Below, piece after piece: positions 28,844 to 37,552 of a stretch of 64,000 nt of DNA. A model generated the notes under the pieces. The model did no database searches. It was not told where the DNA came from and saw only the letters and a program-made list of their open reading frames with translations. The position numbers were made by a program, and so were the translations under genes. Source of the stretch: CAHJXF01 sp038254545 (GTDB lineage: Bacteria; Pseudomonadota; Gammaproteobacteria; Burkholderiales; Burkholderiaceae_D); the NCBI GenBank assembly GCA_038254545.1, contig JBBSGB010000019.1, positions 1-64,000 of the forward strand, read 5' to 3'. Each line of letters opens with the position of its first letter. Position 1 is the first letter of the stretch.

Positions 28844-29548
28844 TTACTTCTTGTCGCCCTTGTCGGCGCCTTTTTCCGCGCCTTTTTCCGCTTTCTCGAC
28901 CTTGTCGCCCTTGCCGGCGGCACCACCCGCTGCGGGCGTTGCCGTAGCTGCGGCGGCAGCTTCGAGCTCGGCTGCCTTTTCCTCGATCATCGCTCGCGGA
29001 GTCGTTGCGGTTGCAACGACTTCTTCGGGATGCGGCGTCACCGAGACCCCGGCCGGTAGCTTCATGTCGGACACGTGGACCGTCCCTTGCGCTTCGAGAT
29101 TCGAAAGGTCGATCTCGATGAACTCGGGCAACTCGGACGGAAGGCAGACCACCTCGATGTCGTTCATCACGTGGCTGACCACGTTCGACGAGAGCTTCAC
29201 CGCGGGCGAGACTTCGGCATTGATGAAATGCAACGGCACGCGCACGTGGATCTTCTCGTTTGCGGCGACGCGCTGGAAATCGATGTGCAGGACCTGCTGC
29301 TTGAACGGATGCATCTGCACGTCGCGCAACAGGACGTTGCTCGCGCCCTTGCCATCGATCTCGAGGTCGAGGATCGACGAGTGGAAGGCTTCCTTGCGCA
29401 AGGCGTGGAAGAGATTGTTGTGATCGAGCTCGATGTTGACCGGCGCATGGCTGCTGCCGTAAACGATCCCGGGAACCTTGCCGGCGCGACGCAGGCGGCG
29501 GCTCGCACCCGTACCTTGCGTGTTGCGTGTGTTGGCTACGACTTTCAT
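28844..29548 (-). CDS. rplY: 50S ribosomal protein L25 / general stress protein Ctc
   Basis: The 234-residue protein is the long (Ctc) form of L25, which binds 5S rRNA. The N-terminal domain reads NTQGTGASRRLRRAGKVPGIVYG, followed by the second beta domain (DVQMHPFKQQVLHIDFQRV, PEFIEIDLSNLEAQGTVHVSD). The last 45 residues are a low-complexity Ala then Lys/Glu/Gly tail with repeated EKGA/DKGD units. The ATG at 29548 is preceded by TTGGAGAAGTTC, a clear ribosome-binding site. It lies between prs and pth. Confidence 0.95.
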   Translation of the reverse strand: MKVVANTRNTQGTGASRRLRRAGKVPGIVYGSSHAPVNIELDHNNLFHALRKEAFHSSILDLEIDGKGASNVLLRDVQMHPFKQQVLHIDFQRVAANEKIHVRVPLHFINAEVSPAVKLSSNVVSHVMNDIEVVCLPSELPEFIEIDLSNLEAQGTVHVSDMKLPAGVSVTPHPEEVVATATTPRAMIEEKAAELEAAAAATATPAAGGAAGKGDKVEKAEKGAEKGADKGDKK

Positions 29549-29573
29549 GAACTTCTCCAAAAAGATTTCAGAA

Positions 29574-29593
29574 CCCGTCCGCGACCAGACGGG
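29574..29593 (-). promoter_or_regulatory. Hairpin in the prs-rplY gap
   Basis: On the minus strand CCCGTC (29593-29588) pairs with GACGGG (29579-29574) over an 8-base loop, about 25 bases before the rplY start. Five T residues follow about ten bases later, so it might be a weak terminator or an rplY leader structure. Confidence 0.35.
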
Positions 29594-29686
29594 GGGTGTT
29601 CCGCTTTTCGATACGACGAGCCGCGGCGAAACAACACGGCCTGCCTCAAATTCTTGCCGTCATACCGCGTTCGCGAGAATGACGAT

Positions 29687-30634
29687 CTATTCAGCGAACA
29701 ACGAACTCACCGAATCGCCCTTGCTGATGCGGGCGATCGTCTCGGCCAGCAACAGCGCGCACGAAATCTGCCGGATCTTCTCGCTCTTCTGTGCGTCGCG
29801 GTTCAGCGGGATGGTATCGACCACCACCAGCTCGTCGAGGCTGGACGCATCGATGCGCTGGACCGCGCCGCCCGACAACACCGGATGCGTGCAATACGCC
29901 AGCACCTTTTCGGCGCCGCGCTCCTTCAGTGCCTGTGCCGCCTTGCACAGCGTGTTCGCCGTGTCGACCATGTCGTCCATGATCACGCAGGTGCGACCTT
30001 CGACATCGCCGATGATGTTCATCACCTCCGACACGTTGGCGCGCGGCCGGCGCTTGTCGATGATCGCCAGATCGGTGTCGAGGCGCTTCGCGAATGCGCG
30101 CGCGCGCACCACACCGCCCACGTCGGGCGACACCACCTGCAAATTCTTCAGATCGCGCTTGTAGAGGTCCGCAAGCAGGATCGGCGACGCATAGATGTTG
30201 TCCACCGGTATATCGAAAAACCCCTGGATCTGGTCGGCATGCAGATCCATCGTCAGTACGCGGTCGACACCGACCGCCTGCAGCATGTTGGCGACCACCT
30301 TCGCCGAGATCGCCACGCGTGCCGAGCGCGGTCGGCGATCCTGTCGCGCATAACCGAAATACGGAATCGCGGCGGTGACGCGTCCGGCCGACGAGCGCTT
30401 CAACGCATCGACCATCACCATGATCTCCATCAGGTTGTCGTTGGTGGGCGCGCACGTGGACTGCAACACGAACGCGTCCTTGCCGCGGACATGATCCTGA
30501 ATCTCGACGTTGACCTCGCCATCCGAGAAGCGACCTACAGTCGCCTTGCCGAGCGGAAGGTTGAGGTTCCTGGAAACCGCCGCCGCCAGATGCGGGTTCG
30601 CGTTTCCGGAGAACACCATCAATCCTTCGGCCAT
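29687..30634 (-). CDS. prs: Ribose-phosphate pyrophosphokinase (PRPP synthetase)
   Basis: The 315-residue enzyme makes PRPP from ribose 5-phosphate and ATP for nucleotide, histidine and tryptophan synthesis. It shows MVFSGNANPHLAAAVSRNL, GRFSDGEVNVEI, AAIPYFGYARQDRRPRSA, the catalytic region SPDVGGVVRARAFAK and the PRPP-binding loop VIMDDMVDTANTL. Length is normal; the ATG at 30634 gives the standard N-terminus, and the frame's extension toward the tRNA is not coding. It sits directly downstream of tRNA-Gln and shares a pathway with the his operon in this window. Confidence 0.96.
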   Translation of the reverse strand: MAEGLMVFSGNANPHLAAAVSRNLNLPLGKATVGRFSDGEVNVEIQDHVRGKDAFVLQSTCAPTNDNLMEIMVMVDALKRSSAGRVTAAIPYFGYARQDRRPRSARVAISAKVVANMLQAVGVDRVLTMDLHADQIQGFFDIPVDNIYASPILLADLYKRDLKNLQVVSPDVGGVVRARAFAKRLDTDLAIIDKRRPRANVSEVMNIIGDVEGRTCVIMDDMVDTANTLCKAAQALKERGAEKVLAYCTHPVLSGGAVQRIDASSLDELVVVDTIPLNRDAQKSEKIRQISCALLLAETIARISKGDSVSSLFAE

Positions 30635-30718
30635 GGTCGCTTCCGCTTCGCTGTCGGGTCGCCGAGTCGCTCCTGTCGCCGCGCGAAGCTTGCGTGGCAA
30701 TGGCTCGTCGGGAAAATC

Positions 30719-30795
30719 TGGCAGGGGAGGAAGGACTCGAACCTTCGCATGCTGGAATCAAAATCCAGTGCCTTAACCAACTTGGCGACTCCCCT
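30719..30795 (-). tRNA. tRNA-Gln (anticodon TTG), CCA encoded
   Basis: On the minus strand a full cloverleaf of 77 bases can be drawn: acceptor AGGGGAG/CTCCCCT, D arm GCC/GGC, anticodon stem CTGGA/TCCAG with loop TTTTGAT (anticodon TTG), five-base variable loop, T stem GAAGG/CCTTC with TTCGAGT, discriminator G and encoded CCA. The first pair is A1-T72, weak as in E. coli tRNA-Gln but in the opposite orientation. It lies between ispE and prs, which is the usual betaproteobacterial position, and is probably cut from a longer mRNA. Confidence 0.97.
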
Positions 30796-30879
30796 ACGCA
30801 ACCGCTACACCGTACGCATATCGCGACGGCCAAATCTGCACGTCTTGCAAGTCGCCTGCGCGTTCGGCGCCGCGTCCGT

Positions 30880-31803
30880 TCAACGATCGGCGGCGAGCTC
30901 GCGATGCGGGTGAGCGGCCAGACTCTTCGCGCTCCAACCCGACCATCCAGCAGGCACTGCGGCGACGCATAGCTCCGCGTCGTCACTGTTCGCGAATGCC
31001 CGGAATACGCACGCGCCCGAGCCGCTCATCCGCGCCGTTCCCGATGCGCCTCGCCAATCGCGCGATAGCCACGCCATCGCGTCGCCAACGGCATCGAAAC
31101 GGGAACATGCGACGACTTCGAGATCGTTCCGAAAGAGCGGGCTCTGGCTACCTCGCGTGTCGTCACAACCACTCAGAACGACACTCGACCCGCTTTTGGA
31201 AAAGTCCGAGATTTTGATGGCTTCGGCATCCCTTGTCAATTCAGGCGCTCCGAACACGAGCGCGGTCGGCACAGAGACGCCGGGGTGAAGCACCGCGTAG
31301 TGCGCATCCGCAAGCTCGATCGGTGTCACGATCTCGCCGATACCTTCGACGAATGCGCTGCCGCCGGCGATGAAGAACGGTACGTCGGCGCCGAGCGTTG
31401 CCCCGAGCTCCATCAGTCGTGCGCGCGACCAGTCGAGTCTCCACAGATGGTTTAGTGCAAGCAGAGTGGTCGCCGCGTCGGAGCTGCCGCCGCCCAGCCC
31501 GCCGCCGATCGGGATGTGCTTGGTGATCGCAATCGTCGCGCCCCCGCTGCTCGACGAAGCCTGCCGCAGGAGGCGCGCTGCGCGAATCGCGAGGTCCTGC
31601 TCTTCGGCCACGCCCGGCACATCGGCTGCGCGTACGATGCGGCCGTCGTCACGCGGCAGGATCGTGAGCACGTCGGCCAGGTCGATCAACTGCATCGCGC
31701 TCTGGATCAGGTGATAGCCGTCGATCCGTCTGCCGAGCACGTGAAGAAAGAGATTGACCTTTGCCGGTGCGAAGTAGGTCTGTTCGGAGGTGTGGTCGGC
31801 CAT
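30880..31803 (-). CDS. ispE: 4-diphosphocytidyl-2-C-methyl-D-erythritol kinase
   Basis: The 307-residue enzyme phosphorylates CDP-methylerythritol in the non-mevalonate isoprenoid pathway. It begins with the GHMP kinase opening YFAPAKVNLFLHVLGRR and has the ATP loop PIGGGLGGGSSDAA near residue 105 and the C-terminal RMSGSGACVFRAF. The length is about 20 residues above E. coli IspE, the extra being a Ser/Asp stretch in the C-terminal half. It starts one base after the lolB stop codon, indicating translational coupling. Confidence 0.95.
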   Translation of the reverse strand: MADHTSEQTYFAPAKVNLFLHVLGRRIDGYHLIQSAMQLIDLADVLTILPRDDGRIVRAADVPGVAEEQDLAIRAARLLRQASSSSGGATIAITKHIPIGGGLGGGSSDAATTLLALNHLWRLDWSRARLMELGATLGADVPFFIAGGSAFVEGIGEIVTPIELADAHYAVLHPGVSVPTALVFGAPELTRDAEAIKISDFSKSGSSVVLSGCDDTRGSQSPLFRNDLEVVACSRFDAVGDAMAWLSRDWRGASGTARMSGSGACVFRAFANSDDAELCVAAVPAGWSGWSAKSLAAHPHRELAADR

Positions 31804-31804
31804 C

Positions 31805-32422
31805 TCATGGACCGCTGCGCTGGTCGATTACGAGGCGCATGTCTATCTCGGCGGGCGGTCCGGGATAGTGAAGATCGATGCGCCTTGGCGGTACGCCGGT
31901 TGCGGCACCGGTTGCGCCCCCGCCCGTGATCTTGCTCGTCTCTTCGTCGCGAACGAAGTGGATCGTCCAGTTGTCCTGGCGAAGTCCGCCGTCCGCGAGC
32001 TTGACCGCAGTGCTGGTCGCGGCGTCCTTGCCATCGAGCCATGAGACGAGGCGGGACAACGGTAACGTCCAGCCGAGCGTGTCTTGTGTCAAGGCCTCCG
32101 GTGTGGCACCTTCGACCTTGCGTCCGTCGCGAAAGACGATCGATGAATGAGCCGGACCGGAGCGGATCAGGGCGACGGTCTGGCCGAGCGGATCGAGCAG
32201 GCTCACCTCGACGTCGTCACCCCTTTGCGTCCATTCGAAGCGACCGGACAGCGCGTCTTCCTTGCCGCGTTCGAGGTCCTTGTAGCGAACCGATAGTCGT
32301 CCTTCGATCGAACGCGCGCCGGCGAGGCGGCTTTCGTTTGCGATGGGAATCGATGCGCAGCCCGCGAGAATAAAGAGCAACGAAGTCGCGACCGCGCGCC
32401 TGCGCCCCGAACGCAAAGGCAT
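31805..32422 (-). CDS. lolB: Outer-membrane lipoprotein LolB
   Basis: The 205-residue lipoprotein receives lipoproteins from LolA and inserts them in the outer membrane. The leader MPLRSGRRRAVATSLLFILA ends at lipidated Cys22, and the mature part has the LolB-like IEGRLSVRYKD, GRFEWTQRGDDVEVSLLDPLGQTVA and LDLHYPG-type (here IDLHYPG) end. I chose the ATG at 32422 for the signal peptide; the frame extends to 32560 inside the TPR gene. It lies between the TPR protein and ispE, the order expected in betaproteobacteria. Confidence 0.9.
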   Translation of the reverse strand: MPLRSGRRRAVATSLLFILAGCASIPIANESRLAGARSIEGRLSVRYKDLERGKEDALSGRFEWTQRGDDVEVSLLDPLGQTVALIRSGPAHSSIVFRDGRKVEGATPEALTQDTLGWTLPLSRLVSWLDGKDAATSTAVKLADGGLRQDNWTIHFVRDEETSKITGGGATGAATGVPPRRIDLHYPGPPAEIDMRLVIDQRSGP

Positions 32423-32436
32423 GGATGTGCGAGCCG

Positions 32437-34308
32437 TCAGCGCTTGCCCATCTGCACGTTGAATCGCGCCAGCGTTTGCTGCAAGACCAGGTTCTGCGGT
32501 TCCTTCGCGCTCGCTTCCTTCCACGCGCGCTCGGCGTCGGCCTGTCGTCCCGAAACCCACAACACTTCGCCGAGATGGACCGCGATCTCGGCATCGGCTC
32601 TCAGCCGGTAGGCGCGCTCAAGACTCTGCAGCGCCTCACGGTTGTTGCCCAGCCGGTACTGCACCCAGCCCATGCTGTCGAGAATGGAAGCGTCGTCAGG
32701 AGCCAGCGCGTTCGCCTTCTCGATCAGCGTCTTCGCTTCGTCGAGGCGCTGGTTGCGATCGGCCAGGGTGTAGCCCAGGGCGTTATAGGCCTGCGCATTG
32801 TCGGGCCGCACGCGAATCACGGTGCGCATCGCACTCTCGAGCACATCGAAGCGGCCGAGCTTCTCGGCGGTCATGCCGTAGTCGTAGAGCAGATCGGGAC
32901 TGTTCGGCGACTTCTCGACGGCAGCGGCGAGCAAATCGAAGGCCGCCTGGTTGCGGTCGGCATCGCGCAGCATCTGCGCTTCGGCCAGCGTCAATTGGGT
33001 CGCAGCCGCCGGCGTGGTCGCGGGGAGGGCATGCAGCTCATCGCGCGCGATATCGATCTTGCCTTGACGCGCGAGGATCAGCGCGCGGCGTATGCGCGCG
33101 GTCGCGTATTCGTTGCCTTCGCCAACCTTGGCCAGCCAGTCCAGCGCGCGCGGATAGTCCTTCGCGTCTTCGGCGATCTGCGCGAGATAGAGATACGCGC
33201 GATCGGCGCCGCGCCCCGCCCCCGCAGCGTCGTTGTCGTTGTCCTCGTCGTTGGTCACCTGATCGGCTGCCACGGCCGCTGCGCCCTTGGCGTCGATGCG
33301 CCGCGGCGTACGCAACTCCACGAAGCGCTTGAAATAACTTTCGGCATCCTTGGGCTTGTTCGCCTGATAGGCCAGCAAGCCGAGCGTGTAGATCTTCTCG
33401 GCGTCGTTCGGGACGTCCTTGCGTATGCGCGCGAGTTGCGCGGCGGATTCGTCGTAACGCCGCTCGCCGTTCAGGAAGCGCACGTAGGCCATGCGCATCT
33501 GTACCGACTTCGGGTTGCGCGCAATGAATCCCGACAGCAGCGTGTCGGTTTCCTTGGGAGAGTCGAATTGCAGCAACTGCGCGAGCATGAGCGTCGATGG
33601 TTCCGCGTCAGGCTGCAGGCGCACCGCGGTGCGCGTCTCTTCGAGCGCGGCTGCCTTGTCGCCGGCGGCCTGCGCAGCCTGGGCCAGTACCAGATGCGCC
33701 TCCGGCAGCGCCGGATAGCTGCTCGCGAGCTTGCGAATCAGGTCGTAGGCTTGCTTGCGTTGCTGGCTCTGCGCAAGCAGGCCATAGACCTGCGCGAGCG
33801 CCTGCGATTTCGAAGACGCGGCCTCGATCTTGGCGGCAAGGAAAGGCTGCGCCTCGTCGAGCCGGCCCGACAGGACCAGCAGTGTGATGAAAGTGTCGGA
33901 TGCAACCTGCGACTCGGGGCTCAGCTCGGTCCACAAGCGCGCCGCCTCGACAGCCGCCGCTGGCTGGCGCGCCTGCACCGCGAATTCGGTCGCGCGCCGG
34001 GCGATACGTGGATCGCGTGTCTCTTGCGCGAGCTTGAGCTCGGTTGCATAGGCCGCGTCGGGCGCGCCGCGCTGCGCGGCGATCTCCGACATCAACAGCT
34101 TGAAGAGCGTGGGCGGGGTGAGGGTGTTGTCCGGCAGCGCGTCGGCGTGGCTGCCAGCCGTCGGCAGTGGCGGGTGCGGCGCCTGCTGCGCCGATGCTAC
34201 AGGCAGCGCGAGCATCAGCGACAATGCACCTCCTGCGAGTGCCGACCCCAGCGCCGACTCCAACGCAAGCGTGATCGCCTTGACGCGCCGCGCGCCTGCT
34301 TTCGGCAT
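32437..34308 (-). CDS. Exported tetratricopeptide-repeat protein
   Basis: With ATG at 34308 the protein has 623 residues, a signal peptide ending VASAQQ, and then a nearly continuous array of TPR helices, for example AAAVEAARLWTELSPESQVA, RPDNAQAYNALGYTLADRN and DASILDSMGWVQYRLGNNRE. A short Asp/Asn-rich insert (TNDEDNDNDAAGAGR) is near residue 350. Homologous TPR proteins are found upstream of lolB in Burkholderiales; function is unknown, but a periplasmic scaffold role is plausible. A TTG at 34377 is an alternative start but gives a poorer signal peptide. Confidence 0.85.
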   Translation of the reverse strand: MPKAGARRVKAITLALESALGSALAGGALSLMLALPVASAQQAPHPPLPTAGSHADALPDNTLTPPTLFKLLMSEIAAQRGAPDAAYATELKLAQETRDPRIARRATEFAVQARQPAAAVEAARLWTELSPESQVASDTFITLLVLSGRLDEAQPFLAAKIEAASSKSQALAQVYGLLAQSQQRKQAYDLIRKLASSYPALPEAHLVLAQAAQAAGDKAAALEETRTAVRLQPDAEPSTLMLAQLLQFDSPKETDTLLSGFIARNPKSVQMRMAYVRFLNGERRYDESAAQLARIRKDVPNDAEKIYTLGLLAYQANKPKDAESYFKRFVELRTPRRIDAKGAAAVAADQVTNDEDNDNDAAGAGRGADRAYLYLAQIAEDAKDYPRALDWLAKVGEGNEYATARIRRALILARQGKIDIARDELHALPATTPAAATQLTLAEAQMLRDADRNQAAFDLLAAAVEKSPNSPDLLYDYGMTAEKLGRFDVLESAMRTVIRVRPDNAQAYNALGYTLADRNQRLDEAKTLIEKANALAPDDASILDSMGWVQYRLGNNREALQSLERAYRLRADAEIAVHLGEVLWVSGRQADAERAWKEASAKEPQNLVLQQTLARFNVQMGKR

Positions 34309-34525
34309 ACCTTGCTTCGAGCTCCTGCGGTCGTTTGCTGCACCAACACACGGAATGTTCACGACTGCCCCACTCAAAAGAAATTCGTTGATCGATGGTA
34401 GGTTGAAAGGCTACACGCTCGCAACCGCAGATCGCGCGAGGATCGTGTGAAATCACGCACATTTCGTTACGCCCCGAGCATACGTCGGTTACGGCCAGGG
34501 CGGCTGCCTCTCTGGGAGCGGCTCG

Positions 34526-35398
34526 ATGCCCGAGCTTCCTGAAGTCGAGGTTACCCGCAGGGGAATTACACCCGGCATCACCGGGCGGCGCATCGACGCG
34601 GTAGTCGTGCGTCACGCGGGACTGCGCAGCGCGGTGCCCGCAAACCTTGCCGAGTCGCTCCTGGGCCTGCAAATCGAGACTGTCGATCGCAGGGGAAAGT
34701 TCATTCTGATCGGTTGCGTCGCTCCTGAAGGCAAGAGGGGGCCGCAGTACACGCCGCACGGCGGAACCCTGCTCGTCCATCTCGGCATGACCGGCACGTT
34801 GCGGGTGATGGCGGCCGACACACCGGTGCGCGCGCACGACCACATCGACCTGATACTCGGTGATCGCGTCCTCAGATTCAACGACCCGCGCCGTTTCGGC
34901 CTTGTACTCTGGCATGGCGGCGACCAGGGCCCGGTGCTGGACAGCAGGCATTTTCGCAAGCTCGGCGTCGAGCCCTTCTCGGAGGCCTTCGATGCGGCTC
35001 GCGGCGGACGCCTCCTGCACCACCTTTCGCGCGACCGCGCGGCCTCGATCAAGCAGTTCCTTCTCGCGGGGGAAGCCGTGGTGGGCGTGGGCAACATCTA
35101 TGCATCCGAGAGCCTGTTTCGCGCCCGCATCCACCCGCGCACCGCGGCCGGCCGCATCTCGCTCGAACGATACGAGCGCCTGGCCGATGCGATTCGGGAG
35201 ACGCTCGCCGCCGCAATTGCGAAGGGTGGAAGCACCTTGCGCGATTTCGTCGGCGCCGATGGGGCGGCAGGCTATTTCCAGCAGGACTACTTCGTCTATG
35301 ACCGTGAAGGCCGGCCGTGCCGCATGTGTGCGACACCGATACGCGTGATTCGTCAGGGACAGCGATCGAGCTTCTATTGCCCGCGCTGCCAGCGCTGA
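34526..35398 (+). CDS. mutM: Formamidopyrimidine-DNA glycosylase
   Basis: The 290-residue enzyme removes 8-oxoguanine and ring-opened purines. The N-terminal proline nucleophile Pro2 and Glu3 are in MPELPEVEVTRRGI, the catalytic lysine in DRRGKFILIG, the helix-two-turn-helix in GVGNIYASESLFRARI, and the zinc finger in CRMC...YCPRCQR at the very end. GGGAG lies 9 bases before the ATG. It is divergent from the TPR gene. With mutY two genes downstream it makes a GO-repair pair. Confidence 0.97.
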   Translation: MPELPEVEVTRRGITPGITGRRIDAVVVRHAGLRSAVPANLAESLLGLQIETVDRRGKFILIGCVAPEGKRGPQYTPHGGTLLVHLGMTGTLRVMAADTPVRAHDHIDLILGDRVLRFNDPRRFGLVLWHGGDQGPVLDSRHFRKLGVEPFSEAFDAARGGRLLHHLSRDRAASIKQFLLAGEAVVGVGNIYASESLFRARIHPRTAAGRISLERYERLADAIRETLAAAIAKGGSTLRDFVGADGAAGYFQQDYFVYDREGRPCRMCATPIRVIRQGQRSSFYCPRCQR

Positions 35399-35593
35399 CT
35401 TGTCGGCATCCATTGTTGCGCCGACGCTGATCGGTCGCCATGCGCCGACCGACGGCGCGAGGTCGCACCCCGCTGTGTTTACGGTACGACAAGCGTGTTG
35501 CTTCCCGCTTTTCGCACTATGGATAGTCGGGGCCAGGCCTTATGCTTTTGGCGCCTGCTTTGGCATCATTGCTCGTCGCTCGCATCTGGCCTC

Positions 35594-37552
35594 ATGAACA
35601 GCCTCGTCGAAAAATTTCAGGAATACAGCACCTGGCGCTTCTCGTTGACGCGCGCCGTCGAAGGCTATCGGCAATGGCTGCGCTCGACCCAGTTGATCGA
35701 TCGCGACATCGAGACGCGCATCGCGCGGTTGCTGGCCAAGCTCGCCGAGGACCGCCTGACGATCGCCTTCATTGCCGAGTTCTCGCGCGGCAAGTCGGAA
35801 CTGATCAACGCGATCTTCTTCGCCGATTACGGCAAGCGCATCCTGCCCTCGTCGGCCGGCCGCACCACCATGTGTCCGACCGAGCTGATGTACGACGAGA
35901 CCTTGCCGCCGTCGATACGCCTCTTGCCGATCGAGACCCGCGCGCAGCATGCGACCACCGCCGACTACAAGGAGTTGCCCGACGAGTGGCGTGTGTCCCC
36001 GCTCGATACGCGCTCGGGCGACGGCATGCTCGAAGCGTTCAAGCAGGTCAGCATGACGCGTCGCGTGCCGGTCGAAGAGGCGCAGCGGTACGGCCTGCAC
36101 GATGCCGACGATCCCGAACACAAGACCCTGGTCGACGAGAACGGCACCGTCGAGATCTCGATGTGGCGCCATGCGGTCATCAATTTCCCGCATCCGCTGC
36201 TCGCGCAAGGCCTGGTAATCCTCGATACGCCCGGCCTGAACGCGATCGGCACCGAGCCCGAGCTGACGCTCAACCTGATCCCCAACGCGCACGCAGTGCT
36301 GTTCATCCTCGCGGCCGATACCGGCGTGACGCGCACCGACATCGAAGTCTGGCGTCAGCATATCGGTGCGGCCGCGACCGGGAAAGGACATGGCCGCATG
36401 GTCGTCCTCAACAAGATCGATAGCATGTGGGACGACCTGACTTCGGAGCGGGACGTCGACGCGATGATCGAGCGCCAGATCCACAGTTGCGCGAAGACGC
36501 TCGAGATCGACGCCTCGCACATCTTCCCCGTGTCGGCGCAAAAGGGACTGAGCGCGAAGGTCCACGGCGACGACGCACTGCTTGCCAAGAGTCGGCTACC
36601 CGCGCTCGAACGCGCGATGTCGATCGACCTGATTCCGCGCAAGCAGGAGATCTTTCGCGACATCGTGGCGCGCGAGATGGCCGAGCTGATCGACGCAAGC
36701 CGTGGCGTGCTGCTGGCGCGCGCCAGCGGCCTAGCGCGTCAGGCAGGCGACCTGCAGGCGCTGCGCGGCAAGAACGCCAGCGTGGTCACGCACATGGTCA
36801 CGCGCGTGAAAAGCGAGAAATCGGCTTTCGATCGCAGCCTGATGACATTCCAGGCCTTGCGCTCGGTGTTCGCAAGAGCCTCGGCTGAGTTGTTCGCCGA
36901 GCTCGGCGTCCATTCGCTGCGCGAAGAGATACGCACGACTCGCGAGCAGATGGTGCGCTCGTGGTTCTCGACCGGACTGCGCGGCACGATGGAAGGATTC
37001 TTCACCAGCGCGCGTTCGCGACTGGCTCGCTCCCAGAGCAAGACCGACGAAATCGCCGGGATGGTGAGCGCGATGTATCGCAAGTTCTCGAGCGAGCACG
37101 GCATGATGCTCGCGGCCCCGATGAAGTTTTCTCTGGTCCGTTACCAGAACGAGGTGGTGCGCGTCGAAGGCGTCTATCACGATCGATTCGGGCTGGTGAC
37201 GATTTTTTCCAACGATCAACTGGTGCTCACGCAGAAGTTCTTCGAGTCGATCGCCAGCCGCGTGCGCGAGACTTTCGAAGCGGCTAATCGCGATGTCGAA
37301 GCGTGGCTGAAAGCCGTCATGGCGCCGCTCGAAGGCCAGATCCGCGAGCACCAGAGCCAGTTGCGACGCCGCATCGAATCGATCAAGCACATCCAGGACA
37401 CCAGCGAAACGCTGGAGGAACGATTGGCCGAGACATCGGATCGCGAAGCCGAGATCACCGAGCTCCTGCAAGCCTTGCGCGACGTCGACGAAGGCCTGCA
37501 GATGACGCTGCACGCGCAGATCGATGCCGAGCAGGGAGCGTTGATCTTTTGA
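35594..37552 (+). CDS. Dynamin-like GTPase
   Basis: The 652-residue protein has a GTPase domain in the first half and a helical C-terminal half. G1 is AEFSRGKSELIN (residues 61-72), G3 is DTPGLNAIG and G4 is LNKID; FADYGKRILPSSAGRTTMCPTEL covers the switch region. In bacterial dynamins G1 normally reads GEFSxGKS, so the first glycine is alanine here. The C-terminal part has coiled-coil stretches (IREHQSQLRRRIESIKHIQD). Bacterial dynamins remodel membranes; the role here is unknown. The frame can extend to 35495, but the ATG at 35594 opens the conserved part. mutY starts within its stop codon. Confidence 0.85.
   Translation: MNSLVEKFQEYSTWRFSLTRAVEGYRQWLRSTQLIDRDIETRIARLLAKLAEDRLTIAFIAEFSRGKSELINAIFFADYGKRILPSSAGRTTMCPTELMYDETLPPSIRLLPIETRAQHATTADYKELPDEWRVSPLDTRSGDGMLEAFKQVSMTRRVPVEEAQRYGLHDADDPEHKTLVDENGTVEISMWRHAVINFPHPLLAQGLVILDTPGLNAIGTEPELTLNLIPNAHAVLFILAADTGVTRTDIEVWRQHIGAAATGKGHGRMVVLNKIDSMWDDLTSERDVDAMIERQIHSCAKTLEIDASHIFPVSAQKGLSAKVHGDDALLAKSRLPALERAMSIDLIPRKQEIFRDIVAREMAELIDASRGVLLARASGLARQAGDLQALRGKNASVVTHMVTRVKSEKSAFDRSLMTFQALRSVFARASAELFAELGVHSLREEIRTTREQMVRSWFSTGLRGTMEGFFTSARSRLARSQSKTDEIAGMVSAMYRKFSSEHGMMLAAPMKFSLVRYQNEVVRVEGVYHDRFGLVTIFSNDQLVLTQKFFESIASRVRETFEAANRDVEAWLKAVMAPLEGQIREHQSQLRRRIESIKHIQDTSETLEERLAETSDREAEITELLQALRDVDEGLQMTLHAQIDAEQGALIF

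Noticed and set aside
35399..35593. N-terminal extension of the GTPase or a small gene after mutM
   Set aside because: The frame is open to 35495, but its residues (Cys/His/Trp-rich) do not look like coding, and the family start is at 35594.
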